A stretch of 64,000 nt of DNA from Aquaticitalea lipolytica (GTDB taxonomy: Bacteria > Bacteroidota > Bacteroidia > Flavobacteriales > Flavobacteriaceae), in contig NZ_BMIC01000002.1 of the NCBI RefSeq assembly GCF_014641635.1, positions 124,001-188,000 on the forward strand. Direction: 5' to 3'. Each line of letters opens with the position of its first letter. Position 1 is the first letter of the stretch. Shown here in pieces: positions 1 to 7,934 of this stretch. The translations under genes were made by a program, and so were the position numbers. Under the pieces are notes generated by a model, which was not told the DNA's origin, did not search any database, and saw nothing but the letters and a program-made list of their open reading frames with translations.

Positions 1-1227
1 GGTTCTGGCGATTGCAGAAGGCTGCCAGAATTTGGAGGTACTATGTGTCCAAGCTATAGAGCAACTAGAAATGAAAAAGACACTACTAGAGCAAGAGCCA
101 ACGCTTTACGTGAGTTTTTAACTAATTCTGAAAAACCAAATAAATTTAATCATAAGGAATTAAAAGAAGTTTTCGACTTATGTTTAAGCTGTAAGGCATG
201 TGCTAGCGAATGCCCAAGTAGTGTTGATGTAGCGAGTTTAAAAGCAGAGTTCAAATACCAATACCAAAAGGCAAATGGAATTAGCTTACGAACTAAAGTA
301 TTCGCACATAACAATACTTTAAATAATTTTGGAAGCCATTTTCCAAAACTGACAAATTTTATGTTTACTAATGGTTTTACGTCTTCACTATTAAAAAAAT
401 CTCTCGGTATTGCTAATGAAAGAAGTTTGCCATTAATTTCAAATAATAGTTTAAATAAAAGCATTCAAGATGCTGTAAAACAAGATGTTAATAATAACTA
501 TATTAAAACAATATATTTCTTTAACGACGAGTTCACAAATCATTTAGATACACAAATAGGAATAGATGCAATTCAATTACTAACTACATTAAACTATAAT
601 GTTAAAATTGTAACTCATCACGAAAGTGGTAGAAGTTACCTATCAAAAGGATTACTTGAAAAAGCTAAAGATTTGACTAATAAAAATGTTTTAATATTTA
701 AAGATTTAATCACTTCAGAAAGACCTCTTATTGGAATTGAACCTTCAGCCATACTTACATTTACCGACGAGTACATTAAACTAGCTGACGATAAAGTTTC
801 TGCTGAACATATTGCAAAACATACATTTTTAGTAGAAGAGTTTATTCAGCAAGAAATAAAACTTGGCAATATTAAAACCGAACAATTCACTAAAGAAGCT
901 AAAACCATTAAATTTCATGGGCATTGTCATCAAAAAGCTTTACGTAATCAATCATCTAGTTTTGATATACTAAATCTACCAGAAAATTATAAAGTTACAA
1001 TTATACCTAGTGGATGCTGTGGAATGGCAGGAAGTTTTGGTTACGAAAAGGAGCATTTTGAAGTTAGTATGCAAATTGGTGAGCAGACACTATTTCCTGC
1101 AGTTAGAAGCGCTAGTAGTACTACAATAATTTCAGCAAATGGAACAAGTTGCAGACACCAAATTAAAGATGGAACACAGCGAGAAGCTTTACACCCAATT
1201 ACAATTTTAAAGCAAGCTTTATTATAA
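1..1227 (+). CDS. FAD-linked oxidase / Fe-S oxidoreductase, C-terminal part (5' cut by window)
   Basis: The frame is open from base 1 and ends at the TAA at 1225-1227, so this is the C-terminal part of a longer protein. The first visible residues (GGTMCPSYRATR) and the ferredoxin-type motif CLSCKACASECP (about base 180-215) match the 4Fe-4S part of large flavobacterial D-lactate/glycolate-dehydrogenase-type proteins, where an FAD-binding oxidase domain is fused to a GlpC-like Fe-S domain. Downstream are HGHCHQKAL and SGCCGMAGSFGYE, the cysteine-rich (CCG) domain of that family. The likely role is flavin oxidation of a 2-hydroxyacid, with electrons passed through Fe-S clusters towards the respiratory chain. 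The ATG at base 43 is internal and not the true start. The exact substrate cannot be read from this fragment. The gene overlaps the convergent phosphatase gene by 6 bases. Confidence 0.85.
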   Translation, partial: GSGDCRRLPEFGGTMCPSYRATRNEKDTTRARANALREFLTNSEKPNKFNHKELKEVFDLCLSCKACASECPSSVDVASLKAEFKYQYQKANGISLRTKVFAHNNTLNNFGSHFPKLTNFMFTNGFTSSLLKKSLGIANERSLPLISNNSLNKSIQDAVKQDVNNNYIKTIYFFNDEFTNHLDTQIGIDAIQLLTTLNYNVKIVTHHESGRSYLSKGLLEKAKDLTNKNVLIFKDLITSERPLIGIEPSAILTFTDEYIKLADDKVSAEHIAKHTFLVEEFIQQEIKLGNIKTEQFTKEAKTIKFHGHCHQKALRNQSSSFDILNLPENYKVTIIPSGCCGMAGSFGYEKEHFEVSMQIGEQTLFPAVRSASSTTIISANGTSCRHQIKDGTQREALHPITILKQALL

Positions 1228-2064
1228 GGGTTTGTTTATTGTAATTGCAGCAATTAAATCTTTTAACTCAACATCCTCCATACCTTTAATGTCTTCATCA
1301 GCAAAAAAAGCTGAGAGTTTATCATGATTATAATTATAAATCTTCCAGCGTTTAAACTGATACTCTAGTGCTGTGAAATTTTCAACCCAATCACCAGAAT
1401 TTAGATACATTGTTTTTCCGTGTTTATTCTCTTTAAGCAGCATTTTTGGCTGATGAATATGGCCGCAAATAACATAATCATATCTGTTTTCGATAGCTAA
1501 TTCTGATGCTACCTCTTCAAAATCATTAATATATTTTACAGCACTTTTTACACTATTCTTTATCCGTTTAGATAATGAATACTTTTCTTTTCCAAATCGT
1601 TCTAAACACCAATTAATAAATCTATTAAGTAATATAAGCAAGTCATAACCATAACCTCCTAATTTAGCTAACCACTTAGCGTTTTGGATTGACACATCAA
1701 ATACATCTCCATGAAAAATCCACGCTTTTTTACCATCCAATTCTAAAACAACTTTATCTACTATCGAAATGTTTCCTATTGTTGTGTCACTGAACTTACG
1801 CAGCATTTCGTCGTGATTTCCTGTAACATAAATCACTTCAACACCATCAGAAGCCATATCAATTATTTTTTTTATTACTCTAAGATGCGATTTTGGAAAA
1901 TAACGTTTGCTAAACTGCCAAATATCAATAATATCACCATTTAAGACTAGTTTTTTTGGTTGTATACTATTAAGATAAGTTAATAATTGTTTGGCATGAC
2001 AGCCATAGGTTCCTAGATGTACATCCGAAATAACTGCGACTTCAATTTTTCTTTTTAATTTCAA
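1222..2064 (-). CDS. UDP-2,3-diacylglucosamine pyrophosphatase-like metallophosphoesterase
   Basis: A 280-residue calcineurin-like phosphoesterase with the metal-binding motifs in order: DVHLG near the N-terminus, GDIIDIW, GNHDE and GHIHQP. Family members close to LpxH remove UMP from UDP-2,3-diacylglucosamine in lipid A synthesis, and this length and motif spacing fit the Bacteroidota version of that enzyme. It is probably a peripheral inner-membrane or cytosolic enzyme. The frame opens at a TTG codon (2062-2064), eight residues before the first conserved strand, and I see no in-frame ATG that keeps the motif, so TTG is the best start. The gene is transcribed away from aroC. Assignment to the exact LpxH reaction is by family resemblance only; other phosphatases share the fold. 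Confidence 0.75.
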   Translation of the reverse strand: MKLKRKIEVAVISDVHLGTYGCHAKQLLTYLNSIQPKKLVLNGDIIDIWQFSKRYFPKSHLRVIKKIIDMASDGVEVIYVTGNHDEMLRKFSDTTIGNISIVDKVVLELDGKKAWIFHGDVFDVSIQNAKWLAKLGGYGYDLLILLNRFINWCLERFGKEKYSLSKRIKNSVKSAVKYINDFEEVASELAIENRYDYVICGHIHQPKMLLKENKHGKTMYLNSGDWVENFTALEYQFKRWKIYNYNHDKLSAFFADEDIKGMEDVELKDLIAAITINKPL

Positions 2065-2256
2065 AAGAATTCAAAATTTATATTTTATAATGCAAAGAAC
2101 AGCTTTAAAAGTTATTAAATCTTTAACCCACAATTAATTATCTATGAGCAATTTGTTACCAAATTGTTACTTTAGTGCATTAAAAATTGTGCTCTTATGT
2201 AAATTCTATTTTTCTTTCTCTGATAATACAATTACATTAGCATAAAATACTCATTT

Positions 2257-3318
2257 ATGGCTGGAAATTCTTTCGGAAAATTATTTAATCTAACAACTTT
2301 TGGTGAATCTCATGGACCATCAATTGGTGGTGTTATTGATGGTTGCCCTTCAGGAATTATGTTAGATTTCGATGCCATACAAAATGAAATGAACCGTCGT
2401 AAACCTGGTCAGTCAGAAATTGTTACACAACGTAAAGAACCAGACACAGTAGAGTTTTTATCAGGGGTTTTTGAAGGCCAAACGACTGGTACACCAATTG
2501 GTTTTATAATTCATAATACCAATCAGAAATCAAACGATTACTCACACATAAAGGATGTATATCGTCCTAGTCATGCCGATTACACTTACGAAAAAAAATA
2601 TGGCATAAGAGATTACAGAGGAGGAGGACGCAGTTCTGCAAGAGAAACAGCTTGTAGAGTAGTTGCTGGAGCAATTGCTAAGCAAGTACTTAAAGACGTA
2701 AAAATTAATGCATTTACATCGTCTGTAGGTGATATTTTTATTAATAAGCCTTATCAAGAATTAGATTTTACTAAAATTGAAAGTAACGATGTACGTTGTC
2801 CAGACGAAGTTATCGCACAACAAATGATAGATAAAATAAAAGCTATCAGAAAAGAAGGCGATACAATTGGAGGTACAGTAACCTGTGTTATACAAAACGT
2901 ACCAATTGGATTAGGCGAGCCTGTTTTCGATAAGTTACATGCTGAGTTAGGCAAAGCAATGCTATCTATAAATGCGGTAAAAGGGTTTGAGTATGGTAGT
3001 GGATTTTGTGGCGCAAAAATGAAAGGAAGCGAACACAACGACCAATTTAATTCTGATGGTACAACAAAAACAAACCTGTCTGGAGGCATTCAAGGAGGAA
3101 TAAGCAACGGAATGGATATTTATTTTAGAGTCGCTTTTAAACCCGTTGCAACCATTATTCAGAAACAAAATACATTAGATAATAAAGGCAGTATCGTTGA
3201 AATGCAAGGCAAAGGTCGTCACGATCCATGCGTTGTACCTAGAGCAATACCAATTGTCGAAGCTATGGCAGCATTGGTGTTAGCAGATTTTTGGATGTTA
3301 AACAAATGCTATAAGTAG
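2257..3318 (+). CDS. aroC: Chorismate synthase
   Basis: A 353-residue protein with the chorismate synthase signatures: [19 protein letters not shown] at the N-terminus, the [14 protein letters not shown] segment, [12 protein letters not shown], and a C-terminal [20 protein letters not shown]. The enzyme converts 5-enolpyruvylshikimate-3-phosphate to chorismate, the last shared step of aromatic amino acid synthesis, and needs reduced FMN. Length is typical of the family. It stands alone here without other aro genes, as is usual in flavobacteria. The ATG at 2257 gives the expected family N-terminus. Two short hairpins lie just after the stop. Confidence 0.97.
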   Translation: MAGNSFGKLFNLTTFGESHGPSIGGVIDGCPSGIMLDFDAIQNEMNRRKPGQSEIVTQRKEPDTVEFLSGVFEGQTTGTPIGFIIHNTNQKSNDYSHIKDVYRPSHADYTYEKKYGIRDYRGGGRSSARETACRVVAGAIAKQVLKDVKINAFTSSVGDIFINKPYQELDFTKIESNDVRCPDEVIAQQMIDKIKAIRKEGDTIGGTVTCVIQNVPIGLGEPVFDKLHAELGKAMLSINAVKGFEYGSGFCGAKMKGSEHNDQFNSDGTTKTNLSGGIQGGISNGMDIYFRVAFKPVATIIQKQNTLDNKGSIVEMQGKGRHDPCVVPRAIPIVEAMAALVLADFWMLNKCYK

Positions 3319-3341
3319 CTTATTCCTGCTTTCAGCTTAAT

Positions 3342-3404
3342 CTTTTGTAAAACAAAAGGATATCGCTTCAATCAGGGCTAAAATAAATTCTCAATACTTG
3401 AGAA
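3342..3404. other. Two small hairpins between aroC and the symporter gene
   Basis: Perfect 7-bp inverted repeats lie at 3342-3348/3352-3358 (CTTTTGT-aaa-ACAAAAG) and at 3388-3394/3398-3404 (TTCTCAA-tac-TTGAGAA). Neither is followed by a long T run, so termination is only a possibility. The second is 20 bases upstream of the symporter ATG and could affect its mRNA. Confidence 0.35.
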
Positions 3405-3423
3405 ATAACTAAACAATTTTTTT

Positions 3424-4869
3424 ATGAAAAACCTCGCTTTACATTGGAAAATATTAATAGGAATGGTTCTCGGAATCATTTGGGCTTTACTATCTAGCTC
3501 AATGGGATGGAGTTCATTTACTATAAATTGGATAGATCCATTTGGAACTATTTTTATTAATTTATTAAAACTCATTGCTGTACCATTAGTATTGTTTTCA
3601 ATCATTGGTGGTGTAGCTAATATTGGCGACCCAAAAAGTTTAGGTAGAATGGGAGGAAAGACCTTACTTATTTACCTTACAACTACAGTATTTGCAATCT
3701 CATTAGGTTTAATACTTGTTAACACAGTAAAACCTGGTAAGCTAATTGACGAACAAAGCAGAATAGACAATCGTATTAATTACGAAATTTGGGCAGCTTC
3801 ACAAGGTCATACCATAAAAGATGGCATTAATTATTTACATGATCCTGCATTTTTTAAAAGAGCTCAAGAAATTACTGAGTTAACTAAAAGCGATTTAAAA
3901 GAAGTTTCTGTAGCTGATAAATTAGAAAAAGCTGAAAAACAAAAAAACACGTCTCCATTACAACCTTTAATTGATATTGTTCCTGATAATTTCTTTTACT
4001 CTTTATCCAATAATGGGTTAATGCTACAAATTATCTTTTTTGCTATATTTTTTGGAGTTTGTGTGCTCTTTATTCCAGAAGAACAATCAAAACCTGTTTT
4101 AAACTTGGTTAACGGAGTTAATGAAGTCTTCCTCAAAATGGTTGATTTGGTTATGCAAGCTGCGCCTTTCTTTGTTTTTGCATTACTTGCTGGTGTTGTG
4201 AGCAAAATGGCAGGTGATGATATTGGTAAAGTAGTTGAGATATTTAAAGGTTTAAGTTGGTATTCTTTAACAGTGTTAGTCGGTCTTTTACTAATGATTT
4301 TTGTTGTTTATCCATTAATAATGAAAACTTTCGTTAAAAAAATTCCTTATACTGGTTTTTTCAAAGCTATGAGTCCAGCACAAACATTAGCTTTTTCAAC
4401 GTCTAGTAGTGCTGCAACATTACCTGTTACAATGGAATGTGTTGAAGAAAATCTTGGTGTAAATAAAAAAGTAAGCAGTTTTGTATTACCAATAGGAGCT
4501 ACAGTAAATATGGATGGAACCAGCTTATATCAAGCAGTTGCTGTAATCTTTTTAGCGCAAATGCACATGATAGACTTAACAATTGGTCAACAATTAACAG
4601 TTGTTTTAACAACAACGTTAGCATCAATTGGTTCTGCAGCTGTACCAAGTGCTGGTTTAGTAATGCTTATTATAGTTTTAAATTCTGTTGGATTAAATCC
4701 TGCATGGATTGCTATTATTTTTCCAGTAGATAGAATTTTAGATATGTTTAGAACTGTTGTTAATGTAACTGGAGATGCAACAGTATGTACAATTATTGCA
4801 GATGGTGAAAATATGTTAGATTATCACGACACTAAAAACCCAACTGAAACTTTCGATTTAGATTCATAA
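3424..4869 (+). CDS. Dicarboxylate/amino acid:cation symporter (DAACS family)
   Basis: A 481-residue integral membrane protein of the GltP/DctA type. Seen are several long hydrophobic helices, the serine-rich re-entrant loop FSTSSSAATLPVTMECVEE, the following GATVNMDGTSLYQA motif that binds cation and substrate, and the C-terminal FPVDRILDMFRTVVNVTGDA. The family imports glutamate, aspartate or C4-dicarboxylates together with H+ or Na+. There is a family-atypical soluble-looking insert of about 80 residues (roughly 115-195: charged, KLEKAEKQKN) between early membrane segments; similar long loops occur in Bacteroidota members. The exact substrate is not readable. The gene is monocistronic and ends in a structured intergenic element. 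Confidence 0.93.
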   Translation: MKNLALHWKILIGMVLGIIWALLSSSMGWSSFTINWIDPFGTIFINLLKLIAVPLVLFSIIGGVANIGDPKSLGRMGGKTLLIYLTTTVFAISLGLILVNTVKPGKLIDEQSRIDNRINYEIWAASQGHTIKDGINYLHDPAFFKRAQEITELTKSDLKEVSVADKLEKAEKQKNTSPLQPLIDIVPDNFFYSLSNNGLMLQIIFFAIFFGVCVLFIPEEQSKPVLNLVNGVNEVFLKMVDLVMQAAPFFVFALLAGVVSKMAGDDIGKVVEIFKGLSWYSLTVLVGLLLMIFVVYPLIMKTFVKKIPYTGFFKAMSPAQTLAFSTSSSAATLPVTMECVEENLGVNKKVSSFVLPIGATVNMDGTSLYQAVAVIFLAQMHMIDLTIGQQLTVVLTTTLASIGSAAVPSAGLVMLIIVLNSVGLNPAWIAIIFPVDRILDMFRTVVNVTGDATVCTIIADGENMLDYHDTKNPTETFDLDS

Positions 4870-4873
4870 TATA

Positions 4874-5014
4874 AAAGCTTCAAAGTTTGGTATTACCTAA
4901 TCAGACATTTGTCTGAAAACTTATCTTGTGTTAGACATGCACTTGATAGGAATTTGATTCATTCCTAACTAACTGAAGTTAGGCTCAAATTGGTAAATCT
5001 CACTTTGAAGCTTT
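4874..5014. repeat. Nested palindromic element between convergent genes
   Basis: Outer arms AAAGCTTCAAAGT (4874-4886) and ACTTTGAAGCTTT (5002-5014) are perfect 13-bp inverted repeats 115 bases apart. Inside are CAGACA-tt-TGTCTG (about 4902-4915), AGGAAT/ATTCCT, and CCTAACT-aactga-AGTTAGG, the last two sharing bases and so mutually exclusive. The element fills the gap between the symporter stop and the stop of the convergent MuiA-like gene. It may be a two-way terminator, a structured RNA or a miniature repeat; see findings. Confidence 0.6.
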
Positions 5015-5028
5015 CTTTATTCATTTAT

Positions 5029-7128
5029 TTATAAATTAACTCGCTTATACTTAGGGTATTTTACTGCATAAGAGAATTTATAGGTTTTTATGCTACCAGA
5101 AATTAATTTTACTTTCCATTCCATAATGCCTTTTTCACTATCATAGTTAGAAGTTCCAGTTTCTATATCTTCAATTTTTATATCTCTATTTTGGCTTATA
5201 GGAATTCTATCAAATAACACTAAATCAATATCAGATTGTTTTGTGTTTTTTACTTCAATTTCATAAGCTTTATTTACAATTTTATTACTGCCAATATATT
5301 GGTTCTTTTTAAAATCGTTAAGCTCATTTCGTTTAATAACCACATTTGGGTCAACACCTAAAGATACTGTTAAACTATCTGTAGTTGCTAACGGATTAAT
5401 ATTAGTTTTACCAGAATAGCTTCCTTCAAAATACACATTAGCTTCAGCAGGTAATAAATTGTACTGTTCCCAATTACCAATTTTAGCAGTTAAAAACACA
5501 TTTTCATTTAATACTGGAGCAGCAAAATAAGCGTAGCTTGCAGGCACTGAATAGTTTTCAATTTCAATAACTGTTACATCACCATCAGTTGGAATGCTAT
5601 ATTGTTTTTTAATCTCAAAACGTGTATTTGTAATACCTTGTTCAATAACATCGCCTTTTGATGTGTAATTTCCTTTCTTGGTCGTTATTAACACCACACC
5701 ATTTGAGCCTCTAGCTCCATACATTGCTATTGATGAAGCATCTTTTAGTACATCTACAGATTCAACATTATTTGGGTCTATATTATTGATTTGATATTCA
5801 TCTGATAATATTCCGTCTACTACATATAGAGGTTGATTACCAGAAGCAATAGTGCCAATACCTCTTATTTTAATAAAAGAAGCACTTCCTCCTGTTGAAT
5901 TTTCAATACTCTCACTTGTTACAGTAGTTAAAGATGAAGTAATTTGTTTCTTAGAAGTTGTGCCATACGCTGTAACAACAACTTCGTCTAACTGGCTTGC
6001 ATCTTCATCTAAACTCACATTCATTATGCTAGAGTGAATTGGTAAGGTTTCACTATTCATTCCTATAAATGAATACACAAGTTCATTTCCTCCATTTAGC
6101 TGCAGTGAGTACTTACCATCGAAGTCTGTTTGAGTACCATTTGTTGTGCCCTTTACAATTACATTAACGCCTGGAAGTGGTAAACCACTTGCATCTAACA
6201 CAAGCCCTGAAACGTTTTGAACCATTGGATTATATTTGTAGTTATAGCTTTTTGTTGCTCTATTACCATAAGCTGAATTATAACTAACAAAATTTAAATA
6301 TTTTGGGCTTACATCTGGCTTTAAGTTATTGGTATTAGGATCGCTTGTAGATAGCGTTAATTTAATGTTATCCCAATTATTACCAGTACTTTGGTACACA
6401 TGTGCCTTATAAGTTAATTGTAAAGGTGCATTTATTTTTTCTGCTTTTAAATCATAAATTGGAAACCAACCAGCATTTTTAACATTATATTTTATTACTA
6501 AGTCTAAGCTTACTGCAGTAGCAGTATTTAATTTTACTTTTATTTCACCTGTTTGCACTTTTTCGCTAACATTAAGTTCAGTTAGTTGTTTTTTTATTTC
6601 TGAAATCTCTTTTTGATAGATAGTTTTTTTCTTTTCAGAAGCATAAATTAAATTTTTGATTTCTGTAATACGTGTTCTGTAATATTCTGTAAACTGCTTA
6701 AGTCTTTCGAGATTTACAACTTGACTATCATTTCCTAAATGTCTGTTGCTCTGTATTAGATTAAGTTCTTCGTTGTATCCTGATATTAAATCGTCTTCAA
6801 ACTGTATTTTATCTACAAAAGTCTTTATCGAATTTTGAAAAGCTTCTACATCGATAGTTTGATCTTGTTTTGCTAAATAATTTATACCATAATTAATTGA
6901 AAGAATAGACGCGTTTTTTAATCCTGAAATTTGAATACTATTTTCTTGAATATAAGGAGAAAGCTTATTGAATGTAAACTCGGTTGTGCCAACAGGAAGT
7001 TTAATTGTTGTTGTTCGTGTTATTTGAGCTCCACTCAAATACACTGTAACATTGTCTATTTTTGATGGTGTATTATTTGCAAAGCTTAGCGATGCTAATA
7101 ATAAAAATGAAAGTAGTAAAGTCTTCAT
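5029..7128 (-). CDS. MuiA-family (DUF4140/DUF4139) protein with inserted CarboxypepD-like and TonB-plug domains
   Basis: A 699-residue exported protein. Residues 1-18 are a signal peptide ending ASLSFA. Residues about 22-125 resemble DUF4140, followed by a coiled-coil stretch (about 90-190) and the first part of DUF4139 (about 200-290). The DUF4139 body is then interrupted: about 305-375 is a CarboxypepD-regulatory-like repeat (GLVLDASGLPLPGVNVIVKG, FDGKYSLQL), and about 395-485 is a TonB-dependent receptor plug (IRGIGTIASGNQPLYVVDG, NNVESVDVLKDASS, YGARGSNGVVLITTKKG). DUF4139 resumes from about 495 to the end. No receptor barrel follows the plug. Family members are often called mucoidy inhibitor A, but their molecular role is not settled. 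The protein is probably periplasmic or outer-membrane associated. It is monocistronic, and upstream (7129-7520) is non-coding. Confidence 0.85.
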   Translation of the reverse strand: MKTLLLSFLLLASLSFANNTPSKIDNVTVYLSGAQITRTTTIKLPVGTTEFTFNKLSPYIQENSIQISGLKNASILSINYGINYLAKQDQTIDVEAFQNSIKTFVDKIQFEDDLISGYNEELNLIQSNRHLGNDSQVVNLERLKQFTEYYRTRITEIKNLIYASEKKKTIYQKEISEIKKQLTELNVSEKVQTGEIKVKLNTATAVSLDLVIKYNVKNAGWFPIYDLKAEKINAPLQLTYKAHVYQSTGNNWDNIKLTLSTSDPNTNNLKPDVSPKYLNFVSYNSAYGNRATKSYNYKYNPMVQNVSGLVLDASGLPLPGVNVIVKGTTNGTQTDFDGKYSLQLNGGNELVYSFIGMNSETLPIHSSIMNVSLDEDASQLDEVVVTAYGTTSKKQITSSLTTVTSESIENSTGGSASFIKIRGIGTIASGNQPLYVVDGILSDEYQINNIDPNNVESVDVLKDASSIAMYGARGSNGVVLITTKKGNYTSKGDVIEQGITNTRFEIKKQYSIPTDGDVTVIEIENYSVPASYAYFAAPVLNENVFLTAKIGNWEQYNLLPAEANVYFEGSYSGKTNINPLATTDSLTVSLGVDPNVVIKRNELNDFKKNQYIGSNKIVNKAYEIEVKNTKQSDIDLVLFDRIPISQNRDIKIEDIETGTSNYDSEKGIMEWKVKLISGSIKTYKFSYAVKYPKYKRVNL

Positions 7129-7472
7129 AAAGTGTTGATTTTTAAATTCTTTATAAAACTATATTTACCTGTCTTGAAATAAAACTTAACTTGAGTGAAG
7201 TATGATAGTTAGTTAGTGAAGTACACTTATGACTTAGTTAATATTTTAATTATACAAAAAATGCAACTCATAGAGTTTTTGTGCATTTTTACTTTTTTAA
7301 TCAAATATTTTAAGGCGTTTAACGAGAATTTTATGCCTCAGCATAATCTTTAATTACATTTACAATAGTAAACTAATATGCTATTAATCAAACAAATAAT
7401 TCCCTCATTAATTAGCAAATTAACTTGTTTTTGAGGTTAAATTAGTTTTTAAGTTTAGTTGTTAAATGTTAG
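7129..7472. other. Intergenic stretch with a bulged hairpin, no gene supported
   Basis: Upstream region of the MuiA-like gene. A bulged hairpin lies at about 7259-7292 (AAAAATGCA … TGCATTTTT with an inner ACTC-ata-GAGT stem), followed by T-rich DNA on the plus strand. A 30-codon plus-strand frame at 7261-7353 overlaps that hairpin and has nothing to support it. A small RNA between this hairpin and the terminator at 7473 is possible but unproven. Confidence 0.3.
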
Positions 7473-7502
7473 AAAAGCTCTTCGTGCCGAAGAGCTTTTT
7501 TA
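7473..7502. terminator. Rho-independent terminator downstream of the DCC gene
   Basis: Perfect 12-bp arms AAAAGCTCTTCG (7473-7484) and CGAAGAGCTTTT (7488-7499) with a 3-base loop, ending in a T run on the plus strand and a shorter one on the minus strand. It serves the minus-strand MutS2-DCC unit and could also stop plus-strand transcripts. Confidence 0.8.
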
Positions 7503-7520
7503 TGTTTTATAGGAATCTAA

Positions 7521-7934
7521 TTATAGAAATTTTGACTTCAAATCTGGAGTAGGTATCATACACTCTTCTTTTTTACCATACCATTTGTAACGATTTTTTG
7601 CAATATAATCATAAACCCAATTTCTGATAATAGTTGGGATAATTAAAAATACGCTCAACAGATTGCGAGGAAACCCAAGTTTTGATGCAATTTTTAAAGC
7701 TGCTGTAGATTTATACGAAATACCATGCTCATTAGAGTAGAGTATTATAGAATCTATTTTATTAGTATCTATATTAAACTCCTTGATTATTTGTTGGCCA
7801 ACTTCACTTTGTAACGCTGTAAAGAGAAATGCATTGTTTTTATCGTGCTTAATAATATATTGAACCGAAGCGTCACAAAGATTGCAAACGCCATCAAAAA
7901 GCACTAGTTGTTTATGTTTTGGTAATTGTATCAT
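7521..7934 (-). CDS. DCC-family thiol-disulfide oxidoreductase-like protein (DUF393)
   Basis: A 137-residue protein with the family signature near the N-terminus, LVLFDGVCNLCDASVQYI, holding the DxxCxxC motif that names the DCC family (thioredoxin-like fold, predicted thiol redox). A hydrophobic segment around residues 90-110 (LLSVFLIIPTIIRNWVYDYI) is usual in the family. It overlaps the upstream mutS2 stop by 4 bases, so the two are likely co-translated. The cellular role of the family is not established. A strong hairpin terminator follows. Confidence 0.85.
   Translation of the reverse strand: MIQLPKHKQLVLFDGVCNLCDASVQYIIKHDKNNAFLFTALQSEVGQQIIKEFNIDTNKIDSIILYSNEHGISYKSTAALKIASKLGFPRNLLSVFLIIPTIIRNWVYDYIAKNRYKWYGKKEECMIPTPDLKSKFL

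Noticed and set aside
7261-7353. 30-codon plus-strand frame upstream of the MuiA-like gene
   Set aside because: It overlaps a hairpin, has no leader or homologue I know, and its hydrophobic content is expected from AT-rich DNA.
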